From NCBI GenBank assembly GCA_943331855.1, contig CALQNE010000240.1, positions 1 through 5,519 on the forward strand: a DNA stretch of 5,519 nucleotides, written 5' to 3'. How positions within the stretch are numbered: the first letter of the stretch is position 1; the number at the start of each line of letters is the position of its first letter. The DNA comes from Bordetella parapertussis (GTDB lineage Bacteria; Pseudomonadota; Gammaproteobacteria; Burkholderiales; Burkholderiaceae_B). Positions 1-5,291 of this stretch are shown piece by piece. Made by a program: the position numbers and the translations under genes. The notes under the pieces are model-generated. The model was not told where the DNA came from, did not search any database, and saw only the letters and a program-made list of their open reading frames with translations.

Positions 1-232
1 AAAACCAAAAAATAACCAGCACTAGGGGTAAGGAGCGAATGATATTGACATAGGTAGCAGCGATACGCTGCAGGACAACAAATTTTGACAAACGCAATAA
101 GGCGAGTACTGTACCCAAGACAATACCGGCTGCCGTCGCCAGCGCAGTGAGCATCAAAGTAAACGACATGCCCTCTTTAAAAAGATAAGGCCAAGTACGT
201 GCGATCACATCAAAATCAAAATTGCTAAACAT
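1..232 (-). CDS. gltK: Glutamate/aspartate ABC transporter permease GltK, N-terminal part (cut by window edge)
   Basis: This is the second inner-membrane permease of the Glu/Asp ABC importer; with GltJ it forms the transmembrane channel driven by the ATPase GltL. Translating back from the ATG at 230-232 gives 77 codons that stay open to the left edge. The protein begins MFSNFDFDVIARTWPYLF, close in pattern to the E. coli GltK start. A hydrophobic segment at about residues 22-46 is followed by the conserved permease motif YVNIIRSLPLVLV at 61-73 and an FWF that opens the next segment. The start is 9 nt beyond the gltJ stop. An AAGG Shine-Dalgarno 6 nt before the ATG overlaps that stop codon, so translation is probably coupled to gltJ. 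About two thirds of the protein, including the EAA-type loop, lies outside. The family call is known biology matched by eye; the partial state is seen directly. Confidence 0.92.
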   Translation of the reverse strand, partial: MFSNFDFDVIARTWPYLFKEGMSFTLMLTALATAAGIVLGTVLALLRLSKFVVLQRIAATYVNIIRSLPLVLVIFWF

Positions 233-238
233 GGCGCG

Positions 239-242
239 CCTT
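239..242 (-). promoter_or_regulatory. gltK Shine-Dalgarno overlapping gltJ stop
   Basis: On the minus strand AAGG lies 6 nt before the gltK ATG and shares a base with the gltJ TAA stop. This spacing supports the chosen gltK start and suggests a ribosome finishing gltJ can restart on gltK. The six bases between it and the ATG, plus the last GG of the site, form the palindrome GGCGCGCC (233-240). Confidence 0.6.
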
Positions 243-991
243 TAGTGAACGACCACATTCGCCGACGCACCAAGATATCCTGGTACTGCAATCGACTTCT
301 CAAGACGACGCATCAGTATCGTGACGATCATGTTCGTCAATAAATACAATAAGGTCGCCACAGTAAACGCTTCAAATACCTGAAACGAAAACTCTTGCAT
401 CGAACGTGCACGCGCCGTGAGTTCCATCAACCCGATCGTGAGCGCGACCGACGTATTTTTAATCGTATTCAGTAACTCTGAAGTCAGCGGTGGAAAAATG
501 ATTCGGAACACCATGGGCATCAACACATAGCGATAGGTTTGCGCAATCGTCATCCCTAAGGCGGTACTGGCCATCCGCTGCCCAACGGGCAAGGACTCAA
601 CGCCTGTGCGCACCTGTTCGGCCACACGCGCCGACATAAATAAACCAACGCCTAACACCCCGTTATAAAACGCGGCATTTGGCAATTGCTTGAGCCAGTC
701 ACCCAAGTGCTCAGGGACCAGTTCAGGCACAACGAAATACCACAAGAACAGCTGCACCAGCAGCGGTATGTTGCGAAAGAACTCAACATACGCATTGCCT
801 ACAATGCGACCCGTGCGGCTCGGCAGGGTACGCAAGACCCCCACCGCGACGCCGAGCAGCATTGCAATCATCCAGGCACAGAACGCGGTGATCAGCGTCC
901 AGGCCAGGCCGGAAAGCAGCATTTCGAGATAAGTGCCCTTACCTTCAGGCGACACCTCAAACAAAATGCCCCAGTTCCACTTGTAATTCAT
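242..991 (-). CDS. gltJ: Glutamate/aspartate ABC transporter permease GltJ
   Basis: Inner-membrane permease of the GltIJKL glutamate/aspartate importer, 249 aa, the normal length for the family. The N-terminus MNYKWNWGILFE and the motif YVEFFRNIPLLVQLFLWY (68-85) match the E. coli GltJ pattern closely. Hydrophobic segments are visible at about 24-53, 73-92, 111-122 and 205-227. The cytoplasmic EAA-type loop that docks on the ATPase falls at about 137-159 (GQRMASTALGM, then LMP); its classic EAA triplet reads MAS here, and the invariant glycine is G146. The C-terminus is slightly longer than in E. coli and ends in VVVH. The gene begins 31 nt after the gltI stop and is followed 9 nt later by gltK, giving the usual I-J-K order. 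The start ATG is supported by homology more than by its weak ribosome site. No damage is seen. Confidence 0.95.
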   Translation of the reverse strand: MNYKWNWGILFEVSPEGKGTYLEMLLSGLAWTLITAFCAWMIAMLLGVAVGVLRTLPSRTGRIVGNAYVEFFRNIPLLVQLFLWYFVVPELVPEHLGDWLKQLPNAAFYNGVLGVGLFMSARVAEQVRTGVESLPVGQRMASTALGMTIAQTYRYVLMPMVFRIIFPPLTSELLNTIKNTSVALTIGLMELTARARSMQEFSFQVFEAFTVATLLYLLTNMIVTILMRRLEKSIAVPGYLGASANVVVH

Positions 992-998
992 GCAGCGG

Positions 999-1003
999 TT
1001 CTC
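999..1003 (-). promoter_or_regulatory. Weak gltJ ribosome binding site
   Basis: GAGAA on the minus strand lies 7 nt before the gltJ ATG inside the 31-nt gltI-gltJ gap. It is clearly poorer than the AGGAG of gltI. This fits the common need for more binding protein than permease, but that reading is inference. Confidence 0.4.
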
Positions 1004-1022
1004 GTTTTAAAGGTACCGAAAA

Positions 1023-1937
1023 TCAATAGCTTGCTGGGTCTGGATTATTCGTTGGATTCGCCAACGCCTTCTTCATTTTGTCGGTCATGGGCTGATTCAA
1101 CACCAAGCCTTTAGGTGGGACCGCCTTATCGAACCACTTTGAATACAGGGCAGGCATCTCGGCAGATTTGTAGAGTTTGCTAGCTGCTGCAGTGGCTAAT
1201 TTGTTAAAGGGCGCATCGTCACGCGGCATCATGAAAGCGTAAGGCTCTGGATTTGAAAGTGTGTCATCTGAAATGGCGAAATCACTGGGCTTTTTAGAGC
1301 CCGCCACTAAACCCGCTAACAAAATGTCATCCATCACGAAGGCAACAGCGCGACCCGTTTCAACCATCAAAAACGCTTCTGGATGATCTTTTGCAGCCAA
1401 GATTGTCAAGCCCAAGTTCTGTGCTGTATTGGCTTCAGAGATCTGTTTAAGATTCGTTGAGCCTGCTGTTGACACAACTGTTTTGCCTTTCAAGCTGGCC
1501 AGGTTGGTGATGCCTGAACTTTTCTTGTAAACAAAGCGGGTTGCGGTCAAATAATAAGTTGGCCCAAAGGCAACTTGCTTTTGACGTTCGACGTTATTTG
1601 TTGTTGAGCCGCACTCAAGATCGATCGTGCCATTCGCAATCAGAGGGATGCGGGTCGCCGACGTGACCGGCGCAAGTTTGACCTGCAAATTCGGCAGCTT
1701 CAATTCATTTTTAATTTCATTGACCACAAACATGCAAATATCAATTGCATAGCCGATCACTTTTTGCTGATCGTCGTAATACGAAAACGGTAACGATGCA
1801 TCACGATGACCCACTGTAATGGTGTTGGTATCTTTAATTTTTTTCAAAGTACCAGTCAACTCTTGCGCAAAAGCGGTACTACCAATTACAACGGTCGCGA
1901 GCGCAACCAAGCCGTGTTTAAGGGTTTGACGAAACAT
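1023..1937 (-). CDS. gltI: Glutamate/aspartate ABC transporter periplasmic binding protein GltI
   Basis: Periplasmic receptor (SBP_bac_3 family) that captures glutamate or aspartate for the GltJK channel. With the chosen start it is 304 aa, matching the E. coli protein length. A Sec signal peptide is clear: MFRQTLKHG, a hydrophobic core, then AFA|Q with cleavage after about residue 24. Family hallmarks in order are TVGHRDASLPFSYYD (41-55), QVKLAPVTSATRIPLIANGT (85-104), the very conserved ECGSTTNNVERQK (108-120), AKDHPEAFL (182-190), GRAVAFVMDD (195-204) and KWFDKAVPPKG (267-277). The reading frame stays open 12 codons upstream to an ATG at 1971-1973. I chose 1937 because AGGAG sits 7 nt before it and because the longer form would place an awkward polar extension ahead of the signal peptide. 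It heads the glt operon, followed by gltJ. Confidence 0.95.
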   Translation of the reverse strand: MFRQTLKHGLVALATVVIGSTAFAQELTGTLKKIKDTNTITVGHRDASLPFSYYDDQQKVIGYAIDICMFVVNEIKNELKLPNLQVKLAPVTSATRIPLIANGTIDLECGSTTNNVERQKQVAFGPTYYLTATRFVYKKSSGITNLASLKGKTVVSTAGSTNLKQISEANTAQNLGLTILAAKDHPEAFLMVETGRAVAFVMDDILLAGLVAGSKKPSDFAISDDTLSNPEPYAFMMPRDDAPFNKLATAAASKLYKSAEMPALYSKWFDKAVPPKGLVLNQPMTDKMKKALANPTNNPDPASY

Positions 1938-1944
1938 ATTGAGA

Positions 1945-1949
1945 CTCCT
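1945..1949 (-). promoter_or_regulatory. gltI Shine-Dalgarno that sets its start
   Basis: AGGAG on the minus strand lies 7 nt before the ATG at 1935-1937. This is near-ideal sequence and spacing, and it decides for the 304-aa GltI over the 316-aa upstream-ATG alternative. Confidence 0.8.
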
Positions 1950-2045
1950 GTAGATTTCTGAATAGCACTGCATTTAGCCTTTCTCAGGCGAAAAATAAAA
2001 CAGTGCCGCTTGGACAATCGGTGACGAAAAGTCCAGACCTCGATT

Positions 2046-2056
2046 TTGCACTGCAA
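2046..2056. repeat. Perfect 11-bp palindrome, possible operator
   Basis: TTGCACTGCAA reads as 5-bp arms around one central base, in the gap upstream of gltI. Such a short symmetric site could bind a dimeric regulator, but palindromes of this size also occur by chance. Its GCACTGCA core recurs at 1965-1972, nearer to the gltI start. Confidence 0.3.
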
Positions 2057-2070
2057 CAGGGTATTTACGC

Positions 2071-2086
2071 TAGGGAATTAACCCTA
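2071..2086. repeat. Short inverted repeat at the end of the second Bug gene
   Basis: TAGGG and CCCTA form a 5-bp stem around a 6-nt AT-only loop and include the TAG stop of the second Bug gene (2084-2086). No T-run follows on the minus strand, so it is at best a weak 3'-end structure rather than a standard intrinsic terminator. Confidence 0.25.
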
Positions 2087-3064
2087 ATCAATGCGAATTT
2101 TTGCTTTTTTAATGACATCTTCCCAACGGCTACGTTCTTGGGCGATAAAAGCGGTGAATTCTTGGGGGGTGTCGCCGATCAGTAAGGCACCATCCTCGCG
2201 CATCCGCTTAGTACCTTCAGGCGATTTCAAAGCGATGGCCAACTCATTTTGCAATTGATTCACGATACGCATCGACGTGCCCGCCGGCGCGAGTAATCCG
2301 TACCATTGCGAGGTTTCAAAATTGGGGTAACCACTTTCGGCAATCGTGGGCACCTCAGGCAGCGACAACGCGCGCGCAGCAGAGCCAACTGCGAGTGGCA
2401 CCAGCGCCCCGCCCTTAATTTGAGATACCAAAGAGGGCAAACCATTAAAGGTTGCCTGCGTCTGGCCGCCAATCAAATCCGTCAACATCGGACCAGAGCC
2501 TTTGTAAGGGACATGCGTGAGTTCGATACCCGCTTCGGCTGCGAAATACGCCATCGCTAAATGCCCAGCGCTTCCGTTACCCGCAGAGCCGTAATTGATC
2601 AAGCCAGGGTTGGCTTTCGCTGCGCTCACCAAATCCGCTAATGTTTTAAAGCCAGACCGCAGACTCACCGCAATCACATTCGGGACTTTTGCAATTAAAG
2701 AGATTGCAACAAAATCACTATTCGGATCGTAGGGGAGTTTTGAACCAAACAACACTGGGTTCACGGCCAGAGTGCCCACGTGGCCCAAAATCAAGGTATA
2801 GCCATCGGGCGGTGCCCGTTTAACCTCGGCCATGGCGATGTTACCCGCAGCACCTGGTTTATTTTCAACATACACCGACTGACCAAGCTGTTGGGTGAGA
2901 CTGCTTGCGACAGAGCGCGCAACGATCTCAGAAGTACCGCCAGGGGCAAAAGGCACCACTAGACGAATTGCTTTTTCTGGGTATTGCGCAGACACGTTTA
3001 CTGCGCCACAAAGTAACAGTAAACCAAAAACCAAGCGAAATTTTTTGAGTCGCATCTTAATCAT
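2084..3064 (-). CDS. Bug/TctC-family tripartite tricarboxylate transporter substrate-binding protein (second copy)
   Basis: Secreted periplasmic receptor for a small carboxylate, 326 aa, normal for the family. The signal peptide has a basic start (KMRLKKFR), a leucine-rich core and VSA|Q, with cleavage after about residue 26. The mature protein opens with the hallmark YPEKAIRLVVPFAPGG (28-43). Then come VENKPGAAGNIAM (66-78), PDGYTLILGHVGTLAVNP (86-103), YGSAGNGSAGHLA (158-170), HVPYKGSGPMLTDLIGGQ (184-201) and LPEVPTIAESGYP (235-247), all typical Bug positions. The usual aspartate after the GG loop is E46 here. The first ATG overlaps the end of the preceding Bug gene by 8 nt. A second in-frame ATG (M4, 3053-3055) begins 1 nt after that gene's stop and would also give a good signal peptide, so the start is ambiguous by three codons. 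Neither has a strong ribosome site, which points to coupled re-initiation. The ligand cannot be told from sequence. Confidence 0.93.
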   Translation of the reverse strand: MIKMRLKKFRLVFGLLLLCGAVNVSAQYPEKAIRLVVPFAPGGTSEIVARSVASSLTQQLGQSVYVENKPGAAGNIAMAEVKRAPPDGYTLILGHVGTLAVNPVLFGSKLPYDPNSDFVAISLIAKVPNVIAVSLRSGFKTLADLVSAAKANPGLINYGSAGNGSAGHLAMAYFAAEAGIELTHVPYKGSGPMLTDLIGGQTQATFNGLPSLVSQIKGGALVPLAVGSAARALSLPEVPTIAESGYPNFETSQWYGLLAPAGTSMRIVNQLQNELAIALKSPEGTKRMREDGALLIGDTPQEFTAFIAQERSRWEDVIKKAKIRID

Positions 3065-4028
3065 TCATCTTGCTAACAAATGGTTTGAGTTCATCGCGAA
3101 TGCGCTCGAGTGATTTCGTCCACGCAGGGCCAGGCATGAAGGCCACCAAGGGCGCATCATTCTTAATCGTTTTCAAAAAATCAGGGTCTTCTAGCGTCGC
3201 CTGTATCGCTTTTTGTAAACGATCTGCGATCTCTTGGGGCAATGCCTTGGGGCCAGCGATACCGCGCTCTGAACTCACGCGCACATCAATGCCAAGTTCT
3301 TTGATCGATGGTACATCTTTGATAATGTTGACACGCGTTGGATTAACAACGAGTAAGGCGATTGCGATATCAGAATCACCATAGCCGGCCAAGTATTCTC
3401 CAACACTTGAAAAAGCGTAGTCCACGTGCCCACCAAGGACTGCACTTTTGAAATCGCCCGCACCTTTAAAAGAGATATCCGTTCCTTTAACCGAAGCAGC
3501 CTGTTCAATTTTTAACAAAGCTTGATGCCCACTCGTACCACGTCCACTTGTGGCAAAGGATAAGGAACCCGGGTCTTTTTTAAGGGCTTCTAGGATATCG
3601 GGTAGCGTTTTATATTTTGAATTCTTGCGGGCAACCAAAACTGCCGGGTCATCGACCACACGCGCAATAATTTTTAAATCATCCGTTTGATAAGTCGACT
3701 GCTTATACATGGGGATAAAGACGAACCCAGGGACATTGATAAAACCAATCGTATAACCATCAGGTTTAGCCCGGGCGATATATGTGGAGGATATTTCACC
3801 GCCGGCACCCGGCTTATTGACCACGACGATCCGGGCTTTGCCGCCTAATTTTTTCTCAACAAACGGCACCAAGGCTCGCGCCATCAAATCAGTGCCACCA
3901 CCCGGTGCAAAACCCACCACCAGTTCAATCGTTTGATCATCTGGCCAGGCAGCCCAACTGGTGAGCGGCATCCCGCACACTAGGGATAACATCGCCGCCG
4001 TCGACCATTTTTTTAAAGTATGTTTCAT
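3057..4028 (-). CDS. Bug/TctC-family tripartite tricarboxylate transporter substrate-binding protein (first copy)
   Basis: Secreted periplasmic carboxylate receptor, 323 aa. A Sec signal peptide is visible (MKHTLKKWST, hydrophobic core, SWA|A, cleavage about residue 26). Family signatures follow: IELVVGFAPGGGTDLMAR (34-51) with the usual aspartate at D47, VVVNKPGAGGEIS (68-80), KPDGYTIGF (88-96), ATSGRGTSGHQALLKIE (159-175), SFKGAGDFKSAVLGGHVDYA (186-205) and DVPSIKELGI (238-247). It shares the fold motifs of the next gene but differs widely elsewhere, so this is not a recent duplicate. Its ATG overlaps the stop of the decarboxylase beta gene in the junction TAATG, and there is no separate ribosome site, so translation is likely coupled to that gene. 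No TctA or TctB membrane subunits are present here, so it either serves a distant permease or works as an orphan receptor. The ligand is unknown; a link to the decarboxylase substrate is inference from the operon. Confidence 0.93.
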   Translation of the reverse strand: MKHTLKKWSTAAMLSLVCGMPLTSWAAWPDDQTIELVVGFAPGGGTDLMARALVPFVEKKLGGKARIVVVNKPGAGGEISSTYIARAKPDGYTIGFINVPGFVFIPMYKQSTYQTDDLKIIARVVDDPAVLVARKNSKYKTLPDILEALKKDPGSLSFATSGRGTSGHQALLKIEQAASVKGTDISFKGAGDFKSAVLGGHVDYAFSSVGEYLAGYGDSDIAIALLVVNPTRVNIIKDVPSIKELGIDVRVSSERGIAGPKALPQEIADRLQKAIQATLEDPDFLKTIKNDAPLVAFMPGPAWTKSLERIRDELKPFVSKMND

Positions 4029-4627
4029 TAGAATGGTGCCAAACCGAGCGTCTGACGAAACCGATTTTTAATATAGACACCATCGCGGGAGGGCAACGCG
4101 CGCGGCAAGTCATCCGCTTTTACATACACTTGTGCGAATGCCACGCCCGCCCGCGCCAAGACATTTTGCTGAATCTGTTTAATGTCGCTGCCGTCTTTGA
4201 TTTTGTACGCGGTAGAAATGCCACAGGCCTGTGCGACCGCAGTCAAATCTGTGCCCAGACTACTATGACTGTGCTGCATACCAGTCTCGCCAAAATGCCC
4301 ATTATCAAGCACCACGATTGTCAAATTTTTAGGCTGCTGCGCATTGATGGTCGCTAATGCGCCCATGCCCATCAGCTGCTCACCGTCACCCGTAATCACC
4401 AAAACAGATTTGTTAGGCTGCGCCAACGCCAGCCCTAAACCAATCGCGGCTGCGCCACCCATGGCACCCCACAGGTAAAAATTCTGATCCCGATCGCCCG
4501 CTGCGAACATGTCGTAGGTCGAGGAACCCAAACCACCCACAACCAAGGCCTCAGGGCACAAACCGATTAGTTCTTTCACAAAGGCACGCCGCTCGATCGT
4601 GCCAGAAAAAGCTTGAATATTGCTCAT
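4028..4627 (-). CDS. Thiamine-diphosphate-dependent decarboxylase, beta (PP-domain) subunit, sulfopyruvate/phosphonopyruvate decarboxylase type
   Basis: Cytoplasmic subunit carrying the pyrophosphate-binding half of a split ThDP enzyme, 199 aa, similar in size to archaeal ComE. The ThDP/Mg2+ motif is plain: GDGE begins at G80 and ends with DNG at 108-110, about 29 residues from GDG to the conserved N109. Before it lies WGAMGGAAAIGLGLALAQP (53-71), typical of PP domains. After it comes GETGMQHSH (113-121), where sulfopyruvate and phosphonopyruvate decarboxylases usually have an STGxQ-like loop. The tail PRALPSRDGVYIKNRF (175-190) is typical of the bacterial members. The gene lies 55 nt after the alpha subunit and has AGGA 6 nt before its ATG. 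It overlaps the next gene by one base. The partner subunit supplies the catalytic glutamate, so neither protein should work alone. Class and cofactor are well supported; sulfopyruvate as substrate is only a guess. Confidence 0.86.
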   Translation of the reverse strand: MSNIQAFSGTIERRAFVKELIGLCPEALVVGGLGSSTYDMFAAGDRDQNFYLWGAMGGAAAIGLGLALAQPNKSVLVITGDGEQLMGMGALATINAQQPKNLTIVVLDNGHFGETGMQHSHSSLGTDLTAVAQACGISTAYKIKDGSDIKQIQQNVLARAGVAFAQVYVKADDLPRALPSRDGVYIKNRFRQTLGLAPF

Positions 4628-4633
4628 GATGTT

Positions 4634-4637
4634 TCCT
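4634..4637 (-). promoter_or_regulatory. Ribosome binding site of the decarboxylase beta subunit
   Basis: AGGA on the minus strand lies 6 nt before the beta-subunit ATG, in the 55-nt gap after the alpha gene. It supports the chosen start and shows that beta is translated from its own site, unlike the two following genes. I see no hairpin or promoter in the remainder of this gap. Confidence 0.6.
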
Positions 4638-4682
4638 ATCTGAATTATTTAGCGTGTTGAAATGAAGTAGGTCGCACGAGGT

Positions 4683-5231
4683 TCAGTTACGCACCCATTT
4701 TTTTCGACCAATTAGACTTTGCGACAACAAAATGGCAACACGCTCACCAGCGATAAAGACTGAATCAAGCGCTGCACTGACCACGTCTTCGACTTCATCT
4801 GGCTTGCTTACACGATAAACTTTGATACCCATTAGCTCCATCACGCCTTGCGTCGCTTTACTCATCGGGCCTTGCCAGGGATTGAATTCGGCATATTCGC
4901 CACGCATCGTGACGAGCGTCAAAAATGGAAACCGGCAACTTTCAAGTAACGACATCATATTGATACAGTTGCCCACGCCACTACTTTGCATTAACAGAAC
5001 GTGACGGTCACCCCCCAACCAAGCACCCGCAGCAATCGCGACACCTTCTTCTTCAGTTGTCAGTACGATACCCCGCATCTCTGGATCAGCGTGTACGCGA
5101 CGAATCACATGCGCGTGACCTGCATCTGGGACGTAAGAGACTTGCTTGACCCCCCCCTTTTTCAGCACATTAAAAATATCGTCTTGCCAAGGGTGCGTCT
5201 GGCTATCGTTTGTCGCAACGGGATTGCTCAT
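4683..5231 (-). CDS. Thiamine-diphosphate-dependent decarboxylase, alpha (PYR-domain) subunit, sulfopyruvate/phosphonopyruvate decarboxylase type
   Basis: Cytoplasmic subunit carrying the pyrimidine-binding half of the split ThDP decarboxylase, 182 aa, close to archaeal ComD in size. In the family such enzymes remove CO2 from a 2-oxo acid, for example 3-sulfopyruvate to sulfoacetaldehyde. Visible landmarks are VSYVPDAGHAHVI (31-43), the cofactor-activating glutamate region LTTEEEGVAIAAGAWLGG (57-74, catalytic Glu most likely E62), QSSGVGNCINMMSL (82-95) and LVTMRGEYAEFNPWQGPM (106-123). All are standard positions for a PYR domain of this type. It is the first gene of a four-gene operon and is followed by the beta subunit. 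The start is fixed by an excellent Shine-Dalgarno. An oddity is an A5G8 run early in the coding sequence (5150-5162, residues 24-28), which keeps the frame here. The alternative name, acetolactate-synthase-like protein, fits worse because of the split structure and size. Confidence 0.86.
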   Translation of the reverse strand: MSNPVATNDSQTHPWQDDIFNVLKKGGVKQVSYVPDAGHAHVIRRVHADPEMRGIVLTTEEEGVAIAAGAWLGGDRHVLLMQSSGVGNCINMMSLLESCRFPFLTLVTMRGEYAEFNPWQGPMSKATQGVMELMGIKVYRVSKPDEVEDVVSAALDSVFIAGERVAILLSQSLIGRKKWVRN

Positions 5232-5240
5232 GTTTTAGGG

Positions 5241-5248
5241 CTCCTTTT
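5241..5248 (-). promoter_or_regulatory. Strong Shine-Dalgarno of the decarboxylase alpha subunit
   Basis: AAAAGGAG on the minus strand ends 9 nt before the ATG at 5229-5231. It is the longest ribosome-site match in the window. It sets the start of the operon's first gene and suggests that this, not read-through from the regulator, is where translation of the cluster begins. Confidence 0.75.
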
Positions 5249-5261
5249 ATGACCAAACATC

Positions 5262-5288
5262 ATTATTTTGACTGACAGCATACCTCAA
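5262..5288 (-). promoter_or_regulatory. Weak candidate sigma-70 promoter for the decarboxylase/Bug operon
   Basis: On the minus strand TTGAGG (5283-5288) could be a -35 box and AATAAT (5262-5267) a -10 box. The spacer is 15 nt, shorter than the preferred 17. Both lie in the 60-nt gap between the Lrp-family gene and the alpha subunit, upstream of its ribosome site. This is pattern matching only; the operon could instead be read through from the regulator gene, because no terminator is visible in the gap. Confidence 0.25.
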
Positions 5289-5291
5289 GAA

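Larger units (their letters stand above)
1938..2083. other. Non-coding gap between the decarboxylase/Bug operon and gltIJK
   Basis: This 146-bp gap must contain the end of the upstream operon's transcript and the gltI promoter or leader. Read on the minus strand it holds a TAGGG/CCCTA inverted repeat overlapping the upstream stop, a TTGCA-N-TGCAA palindrome, a T-rich run (1991-2000 as A-rich on plus), and a small GCCT-GAGAA-AGGC hairpin (about 1977-1989). I looked for sigma-70 hexamers and for a sigma-54 GG/GC pair and found none with good match and spacing. I also see no GC-rich stem followed by a T-run, so no classic intrinsic terminator for the upstream genes. Confidence 0.7.

Noticed and set aside
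233..240. GGCGCGCC palindrome just before the gltK ATG
   Set aside because: An 8-bp palindrome without a spacer cannot form a useful hairpin. It is a restriction-site-like coincidence of CG-rich bases between the ribosome site and the start.
686..1114. Plus-strand open frames opposite gltJ and the end of gltI
   Set aside because: They lie fully antisense to genes with strong family matches, and their translations are low-complexity Arg/Gln/Ser-rich with no recognisable domain.
1938..1973. Longer GltI starting at the ATG at 1971-1973, with a weak AGG upstream
   Set aside because: It would put 12 extra, partly polar residues before a complete signal peptide, while the internal ATG has AGGAG at ideal spacing.
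1977..2000. GCCT/AGGC hairpin next to a T-rich run as an intrinsic terminator
   Set aside because: On the minus strand the T-run precedes the stem instead of following it, and on the plus strand the stem is followed by A residues. The stem is only 4 bp.
2260..2560. Open frames in other phases within the second Bug gene, on both strands
   Set aside because: Arg-rich shadow translations inside a gene whose own frame carries continuous Bug motifs.
5001..5252. Plus-strand open frame opposite the alpha subunit start
   Set aside because: It overlaps the whole N-terminal part of the alpha subunit and its ribosome site, and its translation shows no family resemblance.
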